From Bog-473 sp035534235 (GTDB lineage: Bacteria > Actinomycetota > Acidimicrobiia > Acidimicrobiales > RAAP-2): a stretch of DNA of 31,473 nt. The notes under the pieces were generated by a model, which saw nothing but the letters and a program-made list of their open reading frames with translations, was not told the origin of the DNA and did no database searches. The DNA lies in contig DATLSH010000037.1 in the NCBI GenBank assembly GCA_035534235.1, positions 1 to 31,473 of the forward strand. Reading direction: 5' to 3'. Shown here piece after piece: positions 1-8,297 of this stretch; position 1 is the first letter of the stretch, and every line of letters starts with the position of its first letter. Made by a program: the position numbers and the translations under genes.

Positions 1-412
1 TGGCCACCAGGTTGACCGTCATGAGCTGGGTGATATCGCCGAGCTCCCCTATGAGGATCACGCCGAACGCAGTGGCCATGACCTTCAACCTGGCCCCGGT
101 TGCCCGTTCGGACTCGGCCTCCTTCTCGCCCTGGTCGATCACGGCCTTTTCGGGCACCAGCAACAGGTAGAGGGCGCCACCGAGGAAGAGCGCGCTGACG
201 ATGGCCTGGAGCACCGTGTGGGGCAGGAACAGGAGCAACCGTCCGGCCAGGACGGCCGCGACCGTGTGCACCAGGAAGGCTCCGGAAGATCCGATCCACA
301 CGAAGAGCGGGTCGGAGCGGCTCCCCATCACGAGAGTGGCGATCATCGACTTGTCGGGCAGTTCGCTGAGAAGGATGACGACGAACACCGTCGCCACGAC
401 GTCGATGTTCAC
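1..412 (-). CDS. TMEM165/GDT1 (UPF0016) family transporter, partial
   Basis: Membrane protein of the GDT1/TMEM165 family, whose studied members move Mn2+ or Ca2+ across membranes. The reading frame runs off the left edge, so the C-terminus is missing (137 codons visible). Two family signature motifs are seen: ELPDKS near residue 17 and ELGDITQ near residue 120. They lie in hydrophobic helices separated by a charged loop (EKEAESERATGARLK), which is the usual two-fold repeat of the family. The GTG start at 412 follows GGAGG, but with only one base between; a TAGCCC hexamer also sits six bases upstream. It lies 86 bp downstream of pepN on the same strand and may be co-transcribed. The substrate cannot be read from the sequence. 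Confidence 0.85.
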   Translation of the reverse strand, partial: MNIDVVATVFVVILLSELPDKSMIATLVMGSRSDPLFVWIGSSGAFLVHTVAAVLAGRLLLFLPHTVLQAIVSALFLGGALYLLLVPEKAVIDQGEKEAESERATGARLKVMATAFGVILIGELGDITQLMTVNLVA

Positions 413-498
413 GCCTCCGGGCTAACCGTTGGGCAGGCGGAGCGACCGGGTCGATTGGCAGATCCGCCCTTTCGTGGATCGCACCGTCGGCCTTTGCC

Positions 499-3117
499 TC
501 AGGAAGATCGAAGGGCAGGGATAGCCGCCCGTAGGGAGTCGCCCAGGCCGTCGCGCTCGCGCGCCGCGAAGGCAACGTTGACTCCCAGGCGCTCTATTGA
601 CTGGGCCACCCGGCGCGGACCGGAAGCCAGGGGGTGTTCATGGAGGAACCGGACGACACCGGACGCGAAATCAGCATCGGCGCACAAGGCGGGGATCGAC
701 TCAATCATGCGCGCCGGGGCGTTCTTCGGGAAGCGCTCGAACATGAGGTCCCACGAGTCGGTCATGCGCTCCCATATGGCCTGCCCGGCGACCGGATTGG
801 CCAGCGAGGCACCGATCACGATGAAGCCGTTCTGGCTCCGCACCTCGGAAAGCGCCATGTCGAAGGTCCGCAGCGTGAGGTCGACGTCGGGGAAGGTGGT
901 CAAGGCGATGAGCGAGCGCAGCTCCTCCTGGGGCGTGGCGGCCTTGCGATAGCGCTCCAACAAGGCGTCGTAGTCCCCGGGCCGGTCCAGCTGGGCGACC
1001 ACCGACAACGTGGCCGCCTCAATGTCGGCCGGTATGGGGTCACCCTCACCGCCGCCTATCGGTGAGGAATCGAACCGGCGCGCCGCCTCGGCCCGGATCC
1101 CTTGGTCGGCGCCGATGGTGCCCATGAGGTGGATGGCCAGGGACCGCAGGGTCGGGGTGCGGTCACCTTCGCCCGCCCGTGCCGAAAATCCCAGATGCGC
1201 CTGCAGCGGCCCTATCAGCCCTGCCACGGCGGCCCTCAGGGCGGCGCCGTCCCTCTGCAATGCGATGCGATTGCACAAGATGAGTGCGCTGCCCACCGGC
1301 GCCCACGGGGTGGGATCAGGTTCGAGGCCGAGCCGAGATGCCAGCAGGAAGAATTCCTCCAGCGTCGAGTGTCCGGCCAGGGTGGTGGCCCACGTGTCGG
1401 TCAGGAGGTTGGAGCGCTCGAGCGGGGTCAGCTCGGGCAGGTGTGCCGCCAGGGCCAGACGATGTTCGGCCTCGTAGCCGACCCTGAAGACGCCCCATCC
1501 ACCGGCGTTGACGACCGCCAGGCCCCGCCCGGCCTCTTCGATCTCCACCGGCGTGCTGTCCAGCACCAGGTGGCGCGCCGGTGCGCCGGGCTGCCCGCCT
1601 GCGGCCAGCGCCCGGACGGTGACCGGCACATTCCAGGTGTCGCCGATGGAGGATGTTGCACCGGCGGGCAGGGGGCCGAACGCAAATGGCTGTTGGCTGA
1701 GCTTTCCTCCGTCCAGCGAGACCAGAGGGTGCCCACCTTGGAGGATGAAGGTGTCCATGACGTCGCGCACCGGTGCGCCACTGGCGTCCTCCAGCGCGTC
1801 CCACAAATCATTGGTCACCGTGTTCCCGTAGGCGTGCGCCTTGAGATACGTGCGCACGCCGTCCTGGAAGACGTCGGCCCCGAGGTGCTGCTCGAGCATG
1901 CGCAGGACACTGCAGCCCTTCTCGTAAGTCAAGAGGTCGAACATTCCCTCAGCTTCCTCAGGCGGCCCGACCGGGTACTCAATGGGTCTGGTGGCGTGCA
2001 CCCCGTCAATGGCCAGTGCGGCATCACGCGACGGGGCAAAGCCAACCCAGCGGTCCCAAGACGGGCGGAAGGCATCGACGCAGAGGGTCTCCATGAACGT
2101 GGCGAATGCCTCGTTGAGCCAGATCCCCTCCCACCATCCCATCGTGACCAGGTCGCCGAACCACATGTGGGCCATTTCGTGGGCCACGACGTCGGCAACC
2201 CGTTCCAGCTCGGCGCGGGCGGCAAGGGCCGGATTGATGAGTAGGGCAGTGTCGCGGAAGGTGATGCAGCCGAGGTTCTCCATGGCACCCGCCGCGAAGT
2301 CCGGGATGGCAACCAGGTCCACTTTCTCGCCCGGGTACGGGATGTTGAAGTATTCGGTGAAGAATCGAAGGGAGAATTCGCCGATGGCCAGTGCGAAATC
2401 GGCCAGCCCCCGCTTGCCGGGGGGGAAGACCACCCGCAGGGGAACACCGTCGACGTCGACTGTCTCCGTCGTCTCCAGCTGGCCGACGATGAAGGCGACC
2501 AGGTAGGTGGACATCTTCATGGTCGGTGAGAAACGGACCCTGGTCTTGTCACCCAAAGCGGTCGTTTCGATGATCGGCGAGTTCGAGAAGGCGTTGACGT
2601 CGCGGTCGATGATGAGGGTGATTTCGAAGACGGCCTTGCGATCAGGCTCGTCCCAGCAGGGAAAGGCCCGCCGCGCATCGACGGATTCCAGCTGGGTGGT
2701 GGCGATGGTGTGCTTCGCACCGGCGTCGTCGGTGAATGTGGACCGGTAGAAACCGCGCAGCTGGTCGTTCAAGGTACCGGTGAATCGGCAGCTGACCGTG
2801 CAGGGCCCCGGGGGAAGCGCTCCCGGCGGCCGGAAGGCGACCTGCTCCAGGTCGTCATCGAACGAGACCGAGCATCCGATGACCCCACCGCCCGGCGGCC
2901 GGACCTCTACGTCGCTAATGGCGAGATCGGCGGCGTTGAGAACCAGCTCATCGACCGTCTCGTGGATCATGACGTCGATGGAAACCGTCCCCGAGAAGGA
3001 GCCCGACCGCACGTCAGGCTCAATCTCAATGCGGTATGTCTCGGGCTCCACGCTCCGTGGCAGGCGGAAGGGTTCCGAGGCCTTAGCCCGAGTCGGCGCG
3101 GAGGGGGAAGGAACCAT
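499..3117 (-). CDS. pepN: M1-family metallo-aminopeptidase (aminopeptidase N type)
   Basis: Zinc aminopeptidase that removes N-terminal residues from peptides, probably cytoplasmic since no signal peptide is visible. It is 872 residues with this start. The M1 hallmarks are seen: the exopeptidase motif GAMEN at about 277-281, the zinc motif HEMAH at about 313-317, and the third zinc ligand in NEAFA at about 336. The C-terminal half resembles the ERAP1-like domain of large M1 enzymes. The frame is open further upstream to 3234, but the family-like N-terminus (EPFRLPRSVEPETYRIEIEPD) begins just after the ATG at 3117. That ATG has no Shine-Dalgarno and lies eight bases after TAGCCT, suggesting leaderless translation. 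The extra upstream residues would overlap the divergent pfkB gene. Confidence 0.95.
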   Translation of the reverse strand: MVPSPSAPTRAKASEPFRLPRSVEPETYRIEIEPDVRSGSFSGTVSIDVMIHETVDELVLNAADLAISDVEVRPPGGGVIGCSVSFDDDLEQVAFRPPGALPPGPCTVSCRFTGTLNDQLRGFYRSTFTDDAGAKHTIATTQLESVDARRAFPCWDEPDRKAVFEITLIIDRDVNAFSNSPIIETTALGDKTRVRFSPTMKMSTYLVAFIVGQLETTETVDVDGVPLRVVFPPGKRGLADFALAIGEFSLRFFTEYFNIPYPGEKVDLVAIPDFAAGAMENLGCITFRDTALLINPALAARAELERVADVVAHEMAHMWFGDLVTMGWWEGIWLNEAFATFMETLCVDAFRPSWDRWVGFAPSRDAALAIDGVHATRPIEYPVGPPEEAEGMFDLLTYEKGCSVLRMLEQHLGADVFQDGVRTYLKAHAYGNTVTNDLWDALEDASGAPVRDVMDTFILQGGHPLVSLDGGKLSQQPFAFGPLPAGATSSIGDTWNVPVTVRALAAGGQPGAPARHLVLDSTPVEIEEAGRGLAVVNAGGWGVFRVGYEAEHRLALAAHLPELTPLERSNLLTDTWATTLAGHSTLEEFFLLASRLGLEPDPTPWAPVGSALILCNRIALQRDGAALRAAVAGLIGPLQAHLGFSARAGEGDRTPTLRSLAIHLMGTIGADQGIRAEAARRFDSSPIGGGEGDPIPADIEAATLSVVAQLDRPGDYDALLERYRKAATPQEELRSLIALTTFPDVDLTLRTFDMALSEVRSQNGFIVIGASLANPVAGQAIWERMTDSWDLMFERFPKNAPARMIESIPALCADADFASGVVRFLHEHPLASGPRRVAQSIERLGVNVAFAARERDGLGDSLRAAIPALRSS

Positions 3118-3125
3118 GGCTGCGA

Positions 3126-3131
3126 AGGCTA
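3126..3131 (-). promoter_or_regulatory. Putative -10 box (TAGCCT) of pepN
   Basis: TAGCCT on the minus strand ends eight bases before the pepN ATG, so transcription would begin at or next to the start codon. No convincing -35 is seen. The position expected for it overlaps the -10 box of divergent pfkB. Confidence 0.5.
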
Positions 3132-3147
3132 CCCGCCGTGATCCGAG

Positions 3148-3153
3148 TAGGTT
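3148..3153 (+). promoter_or_regulatory. Putative -10 box (TAGGTT) of pfkB
   Basis: TAGGTT lies eight bases before GTG 3162. It mirrors the pepN -10 box on the other strand, with 16 bp between the two hexamers. It supports GTG 3162 over the in-frame GTG at 3138, which lies upstream of the box. Confidence 0.5.
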
Positions 3154-3161
3154 CTCGCTCC

Positions 3162-4217
3162 GTGCCCGCCAGCGACCCCCGGCCCGCTGCCGTTCCGGAA
3201 AGTCCCACCGGTGCGGATCTCGACCTGGTCGCAATCGGCTCGCCCCTGCTGGACGTCATTGAGCTGACCACCGTTGAAAAGCTGTCAGAGGTCAGCCTGG
3301 AAAAGGGAACCATGACCCTGATCGACCTGGTCACCGCCAAGGCGGTGCAGGAATTCATGGGAGGACCCCGCTTCGTCTCGGGGGGCTCGGTGGCCAACAC
3401 GGCTGCCGGTCTCGCTGAGCTCGGCGGGACCGCCGGCTTCGTGGGAGCGGTGGCCGACGACGAAGTGGGGCGAACGTATACGGAGAACCTCCGATCGGCC
3501 GGGGTCGAGTACGAGCCCCACTACAGCGAATCGGCCGCGGCCGACGGGTTGGGGACCGGCCGCTGCATCGTCCTCATCACCGAGGACGCCGACCGGACCA
3601 TGGGCACCTACCTCGGGGCGGCGGCCACCCTCTCCCCTGAAGGCGTCCCCACGGCGTTCGTCGAGCGAGCCTCCATTGTGCTGCTGGAGGGCTACCTGTG
3701 GGACGTCCCGGCCGCCAAGGATGCCATGCGACATGCGGCGGCCACCGCCCACGGTGCCAACGGCTCGGTGGCGCTGTCACTGTCGGACCCCTTCTGCGTC
3801 GGGCGGCACCAACGCGAGTTCCTTGACCTACTGCTCGACGACATCGACATCCTCTTGGGCAACGAGGAAGAGATCACCATGCTCTTCGGCGCCTCTTCGT
3901 GGAAGGGGGCGCTCAAGGCAGCAGAGGAGACCGGGCTCCTCGTGGTGATGACGCGGGGGGCGCAGGGCTCCGTGGTGCTCACCGCACACGGACCCGAGAG
4001 CGTGCCGGCGGCCGCGGTCGCCAAGGTGGTCGACACCACCGGCGCCGGTGACCTCTTCGCGTCGGGCTTCCTGTACGGCCTCACCCACGGGATGGGCCCA
4101 GTGGAGAGCACCCGCCTCGGCAGCCTCTGTGCAGCCGAGGTGATCTCCCACACCGGGGCGCGGCCGGAAGCAGACCTGGTGGTGATGGCCACCGCGGCCG
4201 GGCTCCTGACCGGGTAA
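3162..4217 (+). CDS. PfkB-family carbohydrate/nucleoside kinase (adenosine-kinase-like)
   Basis: ATP-dependent kinase of the ribokinase/PfkB fold, 351 residues from this start. Seen in the sequence: the substrate-side motif SGGSVANTAAGLAELGG, the stretch RTMGTYLGAAATLSP typical of bacterial adenosine kinases, and the PfkB signature DTTGAGDLFASGFLYGL, whose Asp is the catalytic base. Adenosine is the best substrate guess by resemblance, but sugars are not excluded. GTG 3162 is preferred because it follows TAGGTT by eight bases; an in-frame GTG at 3138 would add eight residues. It ends 13 bp before ychF and is probably co-transcribed with it. Confidence 0.85.
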   Translation: MPASDPRPAAVPESPTGADLDLVAIGSPLLDVIELTTVEKLSEVSLEKGTMTLIDLVTAKAVQEFMGGPRFVSGGSVANTAAGLAELGGTAGFVGAVADDEVGRTYTENLRSAGVEYEPHYSESAAADGLGTGRCIVLITEDADRTMGTYLGAAATLSPEGVPTAFVERASIVLLEGYLWDVPAAKDAMRHAAATAHGANGSVALSLSDPFCVGRHQREFLDLLLDDIDILLGNEEEITMLFGASSWKGALKAAEETGLLVVMTRGAQGSVVLTAHGPESVPAAAVAKVVDTTGAGDLFASGFLYGLTHGMGPVESTRLGSLCAAEVISHTGARPEADLVVMATAAGLLTG

Positions 4218-4230
4218 CCGGGCCGCCGAA

Positions 4231-5316
4231 GTGTCACTCTCCATCGGCATCGTCGGACTGCCCAATGTCGGCAAGTCCACCCTCTTCAATGCGCTGACCA
4301 ACAACGAGGTCCTGGCGGCCAATTACCCGTTCGCCACCATCGATCCCAACGTGGGCGTGGTGGCGGTGCCCGACGGTCGGCTGGCTGAGCTGGCCGCGCT
4401 GTACGACGGCGCGCCGATCGTCCCCGCCACGGTCACCTTCGTGGATATCGCTGGGATCGTGCGGGGCGCATCGCAGGGTGAGGGGCTGGGCAACAAGTTC
4501 CTGGCCGCCATCCGGGAAAGTGACGCCATCTGCCAGGTGGTACGGGTCTTTCACGACGATGATGTCATTCACGTCGACGGCCGGATCGACCCTGAGGGCG
4601 ACATCGGCACCGTCAACACCGAGCTGATCCTGGCCGACTTGCAGACGGTGGAGAACCGGCTGCCCAAGCTGGCCAAAGAGGCGCGGGCCAATCCTTCGCT
4701 CAAGCCTGCGTCCGAAGCTGTCGCGGCGGCCGAGCGGATCCTCAATGAGGACCGCACCATCTCCGCCGCGGCCGCAGCCGGCGAGGTGGACCTGGACCTG
4801 CTCTACGATCTGCACCTCCTCACCGCCAAGCCGTTCATTTATGTCTTCAACGTCGACGAGAGCGCCTTGGGCGATGCCGATTTGGCCGAACGGCTGGCCC
4901 GCTGTGTGGCGCCCGCCCGCTCCATGGTGCTCTGCGCGCAGATTGAATCCGAAGTGGCCGCCATGTCACCCGAGGACGCCCGGGAGCTGCTCCAGAGCTA
5001 TGGCCAGGGGGAGTCGGGGCTGGAAAAGCTGGCGCACGTCGGATTCGCCACGCTCGGTCTGCAGACCTTTCTCACTGCCGGGCCGAAAGAGGCGCGGGCT
5101 TGGACCATCCACATAGGGGACACCGCACCGAAGGCAGCCGGCGTGATCCACACCGACTTCGAGAAGGGATTCATCAAAGCCGAAGTGGTGAGCTTCGAGG
5201 ACCTGATGGAGACCAAGTCGGTGGTGGCCGCCCGGGCAGCCGGGCGTGCCCGCATGGAGGGCAAGGACTACGTCATGCGCGACGGCGACGTGGTCGAGTT
5301 CCGCTTCAACAACTGA
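4231..5316 (+). CDS. ychF: Ribosome-binding ATPase YchF/OLA1
   Basis: P-loop ATPase of the Obg-related YchF family. Family members bind ribosomes and hydrolyse ATP in preference to GTP. It is 361 residues, the normal full length. Seen: Walker A GLPNVGKST near the N-terminus, the switch region DIAGIVRGASQGEGLGNKFL, a central helical insertion, and the C-terminal TGS domain (QTFLTAGPKEARAWTI ... HTDFEKGFIKAEV). The GTG start lies 13 bp after the pfkB stop without a clear Shine-Dalgarno. Its 3' end converges with the COG4315 lipoprotein gene, with only three bases between, so there is no room for a separate terminator. Confidence 0.96.
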   Translation: MSLSIGIVGLPNVGKSTLFNALTNNEVLAANYPFATIDPNVGVVAVPDGRLAELAALYDGAPIVPATVTFVDIAGIVRGASQGEGLGNKFLAAIRESDAICQVVRVFHDDDVIHVDGRIDPEGDIGTVNTELILADLQTVENRLPKLAKEARANPSLKPASEAVAAAERILNEDRTISAAAAAGEVDLDLLYDLHLLTAKPFIYVFNVDESALGDADLAERLARCVAPARSMVLCAQIESEVAAMSPEDARELLQSYGQGESGLEKLAHVGFATLGLQTFLTAGPKEARAWTIHIGDTAPKAAGVIHTDFEKGFIKAEVVSFEDLMETKSVVAARAAGRARMEGKDYVMRDGDVVEFRFNN

Positions 5317-5319
5317 GCT

Positions 5320-5826
5320 TCAGCGGGTGACGGTGAACGCGGTGTGGACTTCGCGGCCCTTCGGGGTCAGCACGTACCAGAGTCCACCGTCCTGGTCGAT
5401 GGCCTGGCCGCCCACAAGTCCGGGGATGGCATCGGCGCGGTAGGTGTAGAGCGGGTGGCCACCGTAGGAGAGCTGGGTCGATCCATCGGGCCGCTTCAGT
5501 GTGCCGACCGACGAAGTGTCGACCCCTCTACCGACCAGGACCGGGCCGCTCTTGAGGAGCGGCGGCCACTGGAAGACGCACCCGTCGTTGAGGCAGGCGC
5601 TGCGGGTGGGCGTGTCGGGGGCGAAGTCGTACAGCGTGGCGCCTCCCCCCGTGGCCAGGATGAGGCCGGCCGGCGAGCGCTGGACGGTCAGGGTGAGGCC
5701 GGGGTCGGTGGTGGGCGGGGTCGTGAGCGTGGTGACATTGCCCCCGCTGCAGGCCGTCAGGGTCGAGGCGAGGCCGATGGAGGCTGCCGACACGATGAGG
5801 GTGCGAGGGCGCAGCCGACCCCTCAC
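5320..5826 (-). CDS. COG4315-type secreted lipoprotein (Lipoprotein_15 repeats)
   Basis: Predicted 168-residue lipoprotein. The N-terminus has a basic start, a hydrophobic core and a lipobox LTAC near residue 26, so it should be anchored outside the membrane. Two copies of the family's repeat are seen: LYDFAPDTPTRSACLNDGC followed by FQWPPLL, and PLYTYRADA followed by DQDGGLWYVL. The biochemical role of this family is unknown. The GTG start overlaps the stop of the SCO1-like gene by four bases (GTGA), which implies translational coupling. Pairing with a copper chaperone suggests a respiratory or redox role (inference). Confidence 0.8.
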   Translation of the reverse strand: MRGRLRPRTLIVSAASIGLASTLTACSGGNVTTLTTPPTTDPGLTLTVQRSPAGLILATGGGATLYDFAPDTPTRSACLNDGCVFQWPPLLKSGPVLVGRGVDTSSVGTLKRPDGSTQLSYGGHPLYTYRADAIPGLVGGQAIDQDGGLWYVLTPKGREVHTAFTVTR

Positions 5827-6584
5827 GGGGAAGGGGACACCGGGATATTTGTCCCCAGCAGCCAGCTGAGGGAGGCCAGGGCGTCACCGACGGTCCAGTC
5901 GGGATATTGGGGATGGTCGAGGCCGTGCATCCCCTCCGCATTGAGCAGGGCCGAAAGCTTCTTGTCCAATCGGCCGCCGAGGTTCGGGGCACCGGCGTCC
6001 ACGAAGCGCTCACGACCGTGGGGGTCGATGAGGATGTAGCCGTCGGTGTGGACTACGTCGTAAGTGAGCGGCCGGCCGGTGTACCAGTCGAGATGCGCCG
6101 GCGGGGACTCGGGGACGATTTGGTAGGCCACCCCGAAGGTTCTCCAGAAGTTGGCGACGTCGGCCGGTGTGCCGGTCCAGAGGTCCCAATCGGCACCGAA
6201 CCGCTGGGCGTAGGCCGCCAGCCGGGACACGGTGTCACGTACGGGATCGACGGTGGCTTCCACGAAGACGACCCGGTGGTCCAGGCCGGCGGCGCGGAGA
6301 TCGCGCCGGAGGCTGATGAAGGCACCGGTCACCAACGGGCACTCGTCCTGGCACAGGGAGAGGAAGGGGGCGAGGACGACCACCTTGCCCTTGAGGGACC
6401 CCAGTGAGGTGGCCTGACCGCGCTCATTGACCAGGGGGACACTCTGCGGCGCGGGCCGGTTGAGGACCAGTCCCTGGTCGGCCGGGGGTGCCAGTGGCGC
6501 GGTGCCACCGCACGAGGTCAGGGCGGTGCCGAGTCCGAGCAGGAGAGCGACGGCGAGGGCCCGCCGTGGGGGAGTGGGGCTCAC
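5823..6584 (-). CDS. SCO1/SenC-family lipoprotein (copper/thiol protein)
   Basis: Predicted membrane-anchored thioredoxin-fold protein of 253 residues. A signal peptide ends in the lipobox LTSC near residue 25. The copper/thiol motif CQDEC (C-x3-C) is seen after FLSL, and the distal conserved His lies in DVVHTDGYILID. SCO proteins deliver copper to the CuA site of cytochrome c oxidase or act as thiol reductases; which applies here cannot be told. The GTG start has no Shine-Dalgarno. It lies 64 bp downstream of the 198-aa gene on the same strand and overlaps the next lipoprotein gene by four bases. Confidence 0.87.
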   Translation of the reverse strand: MSPTPPRRALAVALLLGLGTALTSCGGTAPLAPPADQGLVLNRPAPQSVPLVNERGQATSLGSLKGKVVVLAPFLSLCQDECPLVTGAFISLRRDLRAAGLDHRVVFVEATVDPVRDTVSRLAAYAQRFGADWDLWTGTPADVANFWRTFGVAYQIVPESPPAHLDWYTGRPLTYDVVHTDGYILIDPHGRERFVDAGAPNLGGRLDKKLSALLNAEGMHGLDHPQYPDWTVGDALASLSWLLGTNIPVSPSP

Positions 6585-6648
6585 GACGGGCGTTGACTCT
6601 CGGGGCCCGATGCAACGGTGATCCGGTCCGATACCCGAATCGGCGGGG

Positions 6649-7245
6649 TCAGGCGTCCTCCTGGTCCGGGGGGAGGAACGAGAAGGGCAGGTCGGCCAGG
6701 GCGACCAGGGTGGAGGAGATCCAGCGGGTCAGGCCGTCGATCACCGGTTCGAACTCCGCCGGGTTCTCCAGCTGGGACTCGCTGAAGCGGATGGAGCCCT
6801 CGTAGGTGGCCTCGACGGCCCAACGCAAGCCCTCGCCGGCGTGGACTTCCTCAATGGTGGTCGCCGTGCGCACCAGGGCGTCGACACCCGGGAGGGGATT
6901 GGCCTCGGGCAGGGCGAGCAGCACCTTCTCGGTGTCGGGGGCCTCGGCTAGGCGCTGGATCCGCAGCGCCACCTCAATGACGATCTCGGGCAGTTCGTCC
7001 GGTGGCTCGCCGATCGACCAGCTGCGATAGGAGGTCTGGCTCCACGTCGGCCAGTCCACCGAGACGTCGGCCCGGACCCGCGGGGGCTGCTCCTCTCCCG
7101 GGAGGCTGTAGGAGGTCTCCCAGGACACGTCACCCAGGAAGACGTCTATCTGGAAGCGCTCCTCGACGGCCTGGCGCTGCAGGAGCGCCCGCTCGAAGGA
7201 GCGCTGGATGCCACTGATGATGTCGACAAGGAGGTGATCTAGCAC
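6649..7245 (-). CDS. Conserved-looking hypothetical protein, 198 aa
   Basis: Not recognised. The 198-residue protein is soluble and acidic, with no signal peptide or membrane segment. It starts with a helical stretch (MLDHLLVDIISGIQRSFERALLQRQAVEERF), then a beta-rich, Trp-containing middle (SVDWPTWSQTSYRSWSIGEPP) and a C-terminal part rich in Glu and Leu. The reading frame has codon bias like its neighbours and fills its space, which supports it being real. GTG 7245 follows TATTCT by nine bases. It is first in a minus-strand run with the SCO1-like and COG4315 lipoproteins and divergent from the GDPD gene. No function is proposed. Confidence 0.7.
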   Translation of the reverse strand: MLDHLLVDIISGIQRSFERALLQRQAVEERFQIDVFLGDVSWETSYSLPGEEQPPRVRADVSVDWPTWSQTSYRSWSIGEPPDELPEIVIEVALRIQRLAEAPDTEKVLLALPEANPLPGVDALVRTATTIEEVHAGEGLRWAVEATYEGSIRFSESQLENPAEFEPVIDGLTRWISSTLVALADLPFSFLPPDQEDA

Positions 7246-7254
7246 GTTCTGCAG

Positions 7255-7260
7255 AGAATA
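7255..7260 (-). promoter_or_regulatory. Putative -10 box (TATTCT) of the 198-aa gene
   Basis: TATTCT on the minus strand is nine bases from GTG 7245, leaving no room for a Shine-Dalgarno. It is 24 bp from the divergent -10 box of the GDPD gene. Confidence 0.45.
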
Positions 7261-7284
7261 GACGGGGGCCGGGGAACGGACTGT

Positions 7285-7290
7285 TACCGT
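7285..7290 (+). promoter_or_regulatory. Putative -10 box (TACCGT) of the GDPD gene
   Basis: TACCGT ends exactly seven bases before ATG 7298, the commonest spacing in this window. It suggests a leaderless mRNA. Confidence 0.5.
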
Positions 7291-7297
7291 CGATTGG

Positions 7298-8158
7298 ATG
7301 AGTGCCGGGTCGGTATGGCTGGAGCGACGGGTGATCGCCTACGCGCACCAGGGAGGGGCGTGGGAGGCACCGTCGTCGACCATCCATGCCATTACGCACG
7401 CGTTGGCGTCTGGGGCCAAGGCCATTGAGCTCGATGTGCACGCCACGGCCGACGGTGCATTGGTGGTCTGCCACGACGCCTCGGTCGACCGCACCACGGC
7501 CGCCACCGGGTCGATCGCCAGCTTCACCCTGGCCGAATTGCGCCAGCTCGACTTCTCCTACTGGTGGATGCCGGGGGCCGACGTCACGCCGGGACGGCCC
7601 GAAGACGAGTACCCGTTGCGGGGACGGGCCCCTGACGACCCGCGCTTCGGGATCGCGACGCTCCGCGAGGTGCTGGAGCAGTTCCCCGGCGTGGTGCTCA
7701 ATCTCGACATTAAGCAGACGGCGCCGCTGGTGCCCGCCTACGAGGAGGCGCTGGCCCGCCTGCTGGCCGAGTTCGGCCGCACCGACGACGTGATGGTGGC
7801 GTCGTTCCTCGACCAGGCCACCGACGCCTTCCGCTCCTTTGCCCCGGACGTGCCCACCTCGGCCGGCACCATGGCCACGGCCGAGTTCTGGCGAGCGGTG
7901 CAGGCCGGTGGGACGGTGCCGGACACCCCGGCGGTGGCGTACCAGGTGCCCGAGCGCCAAGGTGATCTGGTGATCGTCGACGAGGCGTTCGTGGAAGCGG
8001 CACACCGGGCGGGCAAGGCCGTGCACGTGTGGACCGTCGACGATGTCGAGGCCATGGAAAGTCTGGTGGAGCTGGGCGTCGACGGGATCATCTCGGACGT
8101 GCCGAGTGTGTTGAGCGGGGTGTTGGCGGCGCGGGGGGTTGCGTGGGGCGGAGGCTAG
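7298..8158 (+). CDS. Glycerophosphodiester phosphodiesterase-family protein
   Basis: 286-residue GDPD-fold enzyme predicted to hydrolyse glycerophosphodiesters to glycerol 3-phosphate and an alcohol. The metal and catalytic motifs are seen in order: AHQGG near residue 16, AIELDVHATADGALVVCHD, LNLDIK, and the C-terminal VHVWTVDDVEAMESLVELGVDGIISD. Two positions differ from the textbook family: HR is HQ and PENT is PSST. This may mark a subfamily rather than a dead enzyme, because the metal-binding E/D pair and second His are intact. There is no signal peptide, so it is probably cytoplasmic. ATG 7298 fits the TACCGT box seven bases upstream; an in-frame GTG (residue 6) is less likely. Confidence 0.88.
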   Translation: MSAGSVWLERRVIAYAHQGGAWEAPSSTIHAITHALASGAKAIELDVHATADGALVVCHDASVDRTTAATGSIASFTLAELRQLDFSYWWMPGADVTPGRPEDEYPLRGRAPDDPRFGIATLREVLEQFPGVVLNLDIKQTAPLVPAYEEALARLLAEFGRTDDVMVASFLDQATDAFRSFAPDVPTSAGTMATAEFWRAVQAGGTVPDTPAVAYQVPERQGDLVIVDEAFVEAAHRAGKAVHVWTVDDVEAMESLVELGVDGIISDVPSVLSGVLAARGVAWGGG

Positions 8159-8254
8159 ATGCGTCGGAAGGATGGTTGTGTGGCCGTGGTCGGCCGAGTC
8201 TGGGGCGAGCACATTCGGCGAGTGAGATTCCGCGCGGGGAGCCTCCCACCGCAC

Positions 8255-8260
8255 TAGGGT
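8255..8260 (+). promoter_or_regulatory. Putative -10 box (TAGGGT) and leader of the repeat protein
   Basis: TAGGGT would start a transcript near 8267, giving a leader of about 30 bases that carries GGAGA at 8289-8293, four bases before ATG 8298. This gene therefore appears Shine-Dalgarno led, unlike most others here. A GGGAG-C-CTCCC inverted repeat lies just upstream. Confidence 0.35.
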
Positions 8261-8297
8261 CCCCGGCGAGGACCTGGTACCGGAGAATGGAGACACG

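Noticed and set aside
1102..2244. Plus-strand open frame of 380 codons inside pepN
   Set aside because: It overlaps the catalytic core of pepN on the other strand, and its translation is His/Arg/Gly-rich without motifs.
7228..7240. AAGGAGGTGATCT, the complement of the 3' tail of 16S rRNA and a perfect Shine-Dalgarno core
   Set aside because: On the plus strand no start codon follows at a usable distance. On the minus strand it simply encodes LDHLL at the start of the 198-aa gene, and no other rRNA sequence is nearby.
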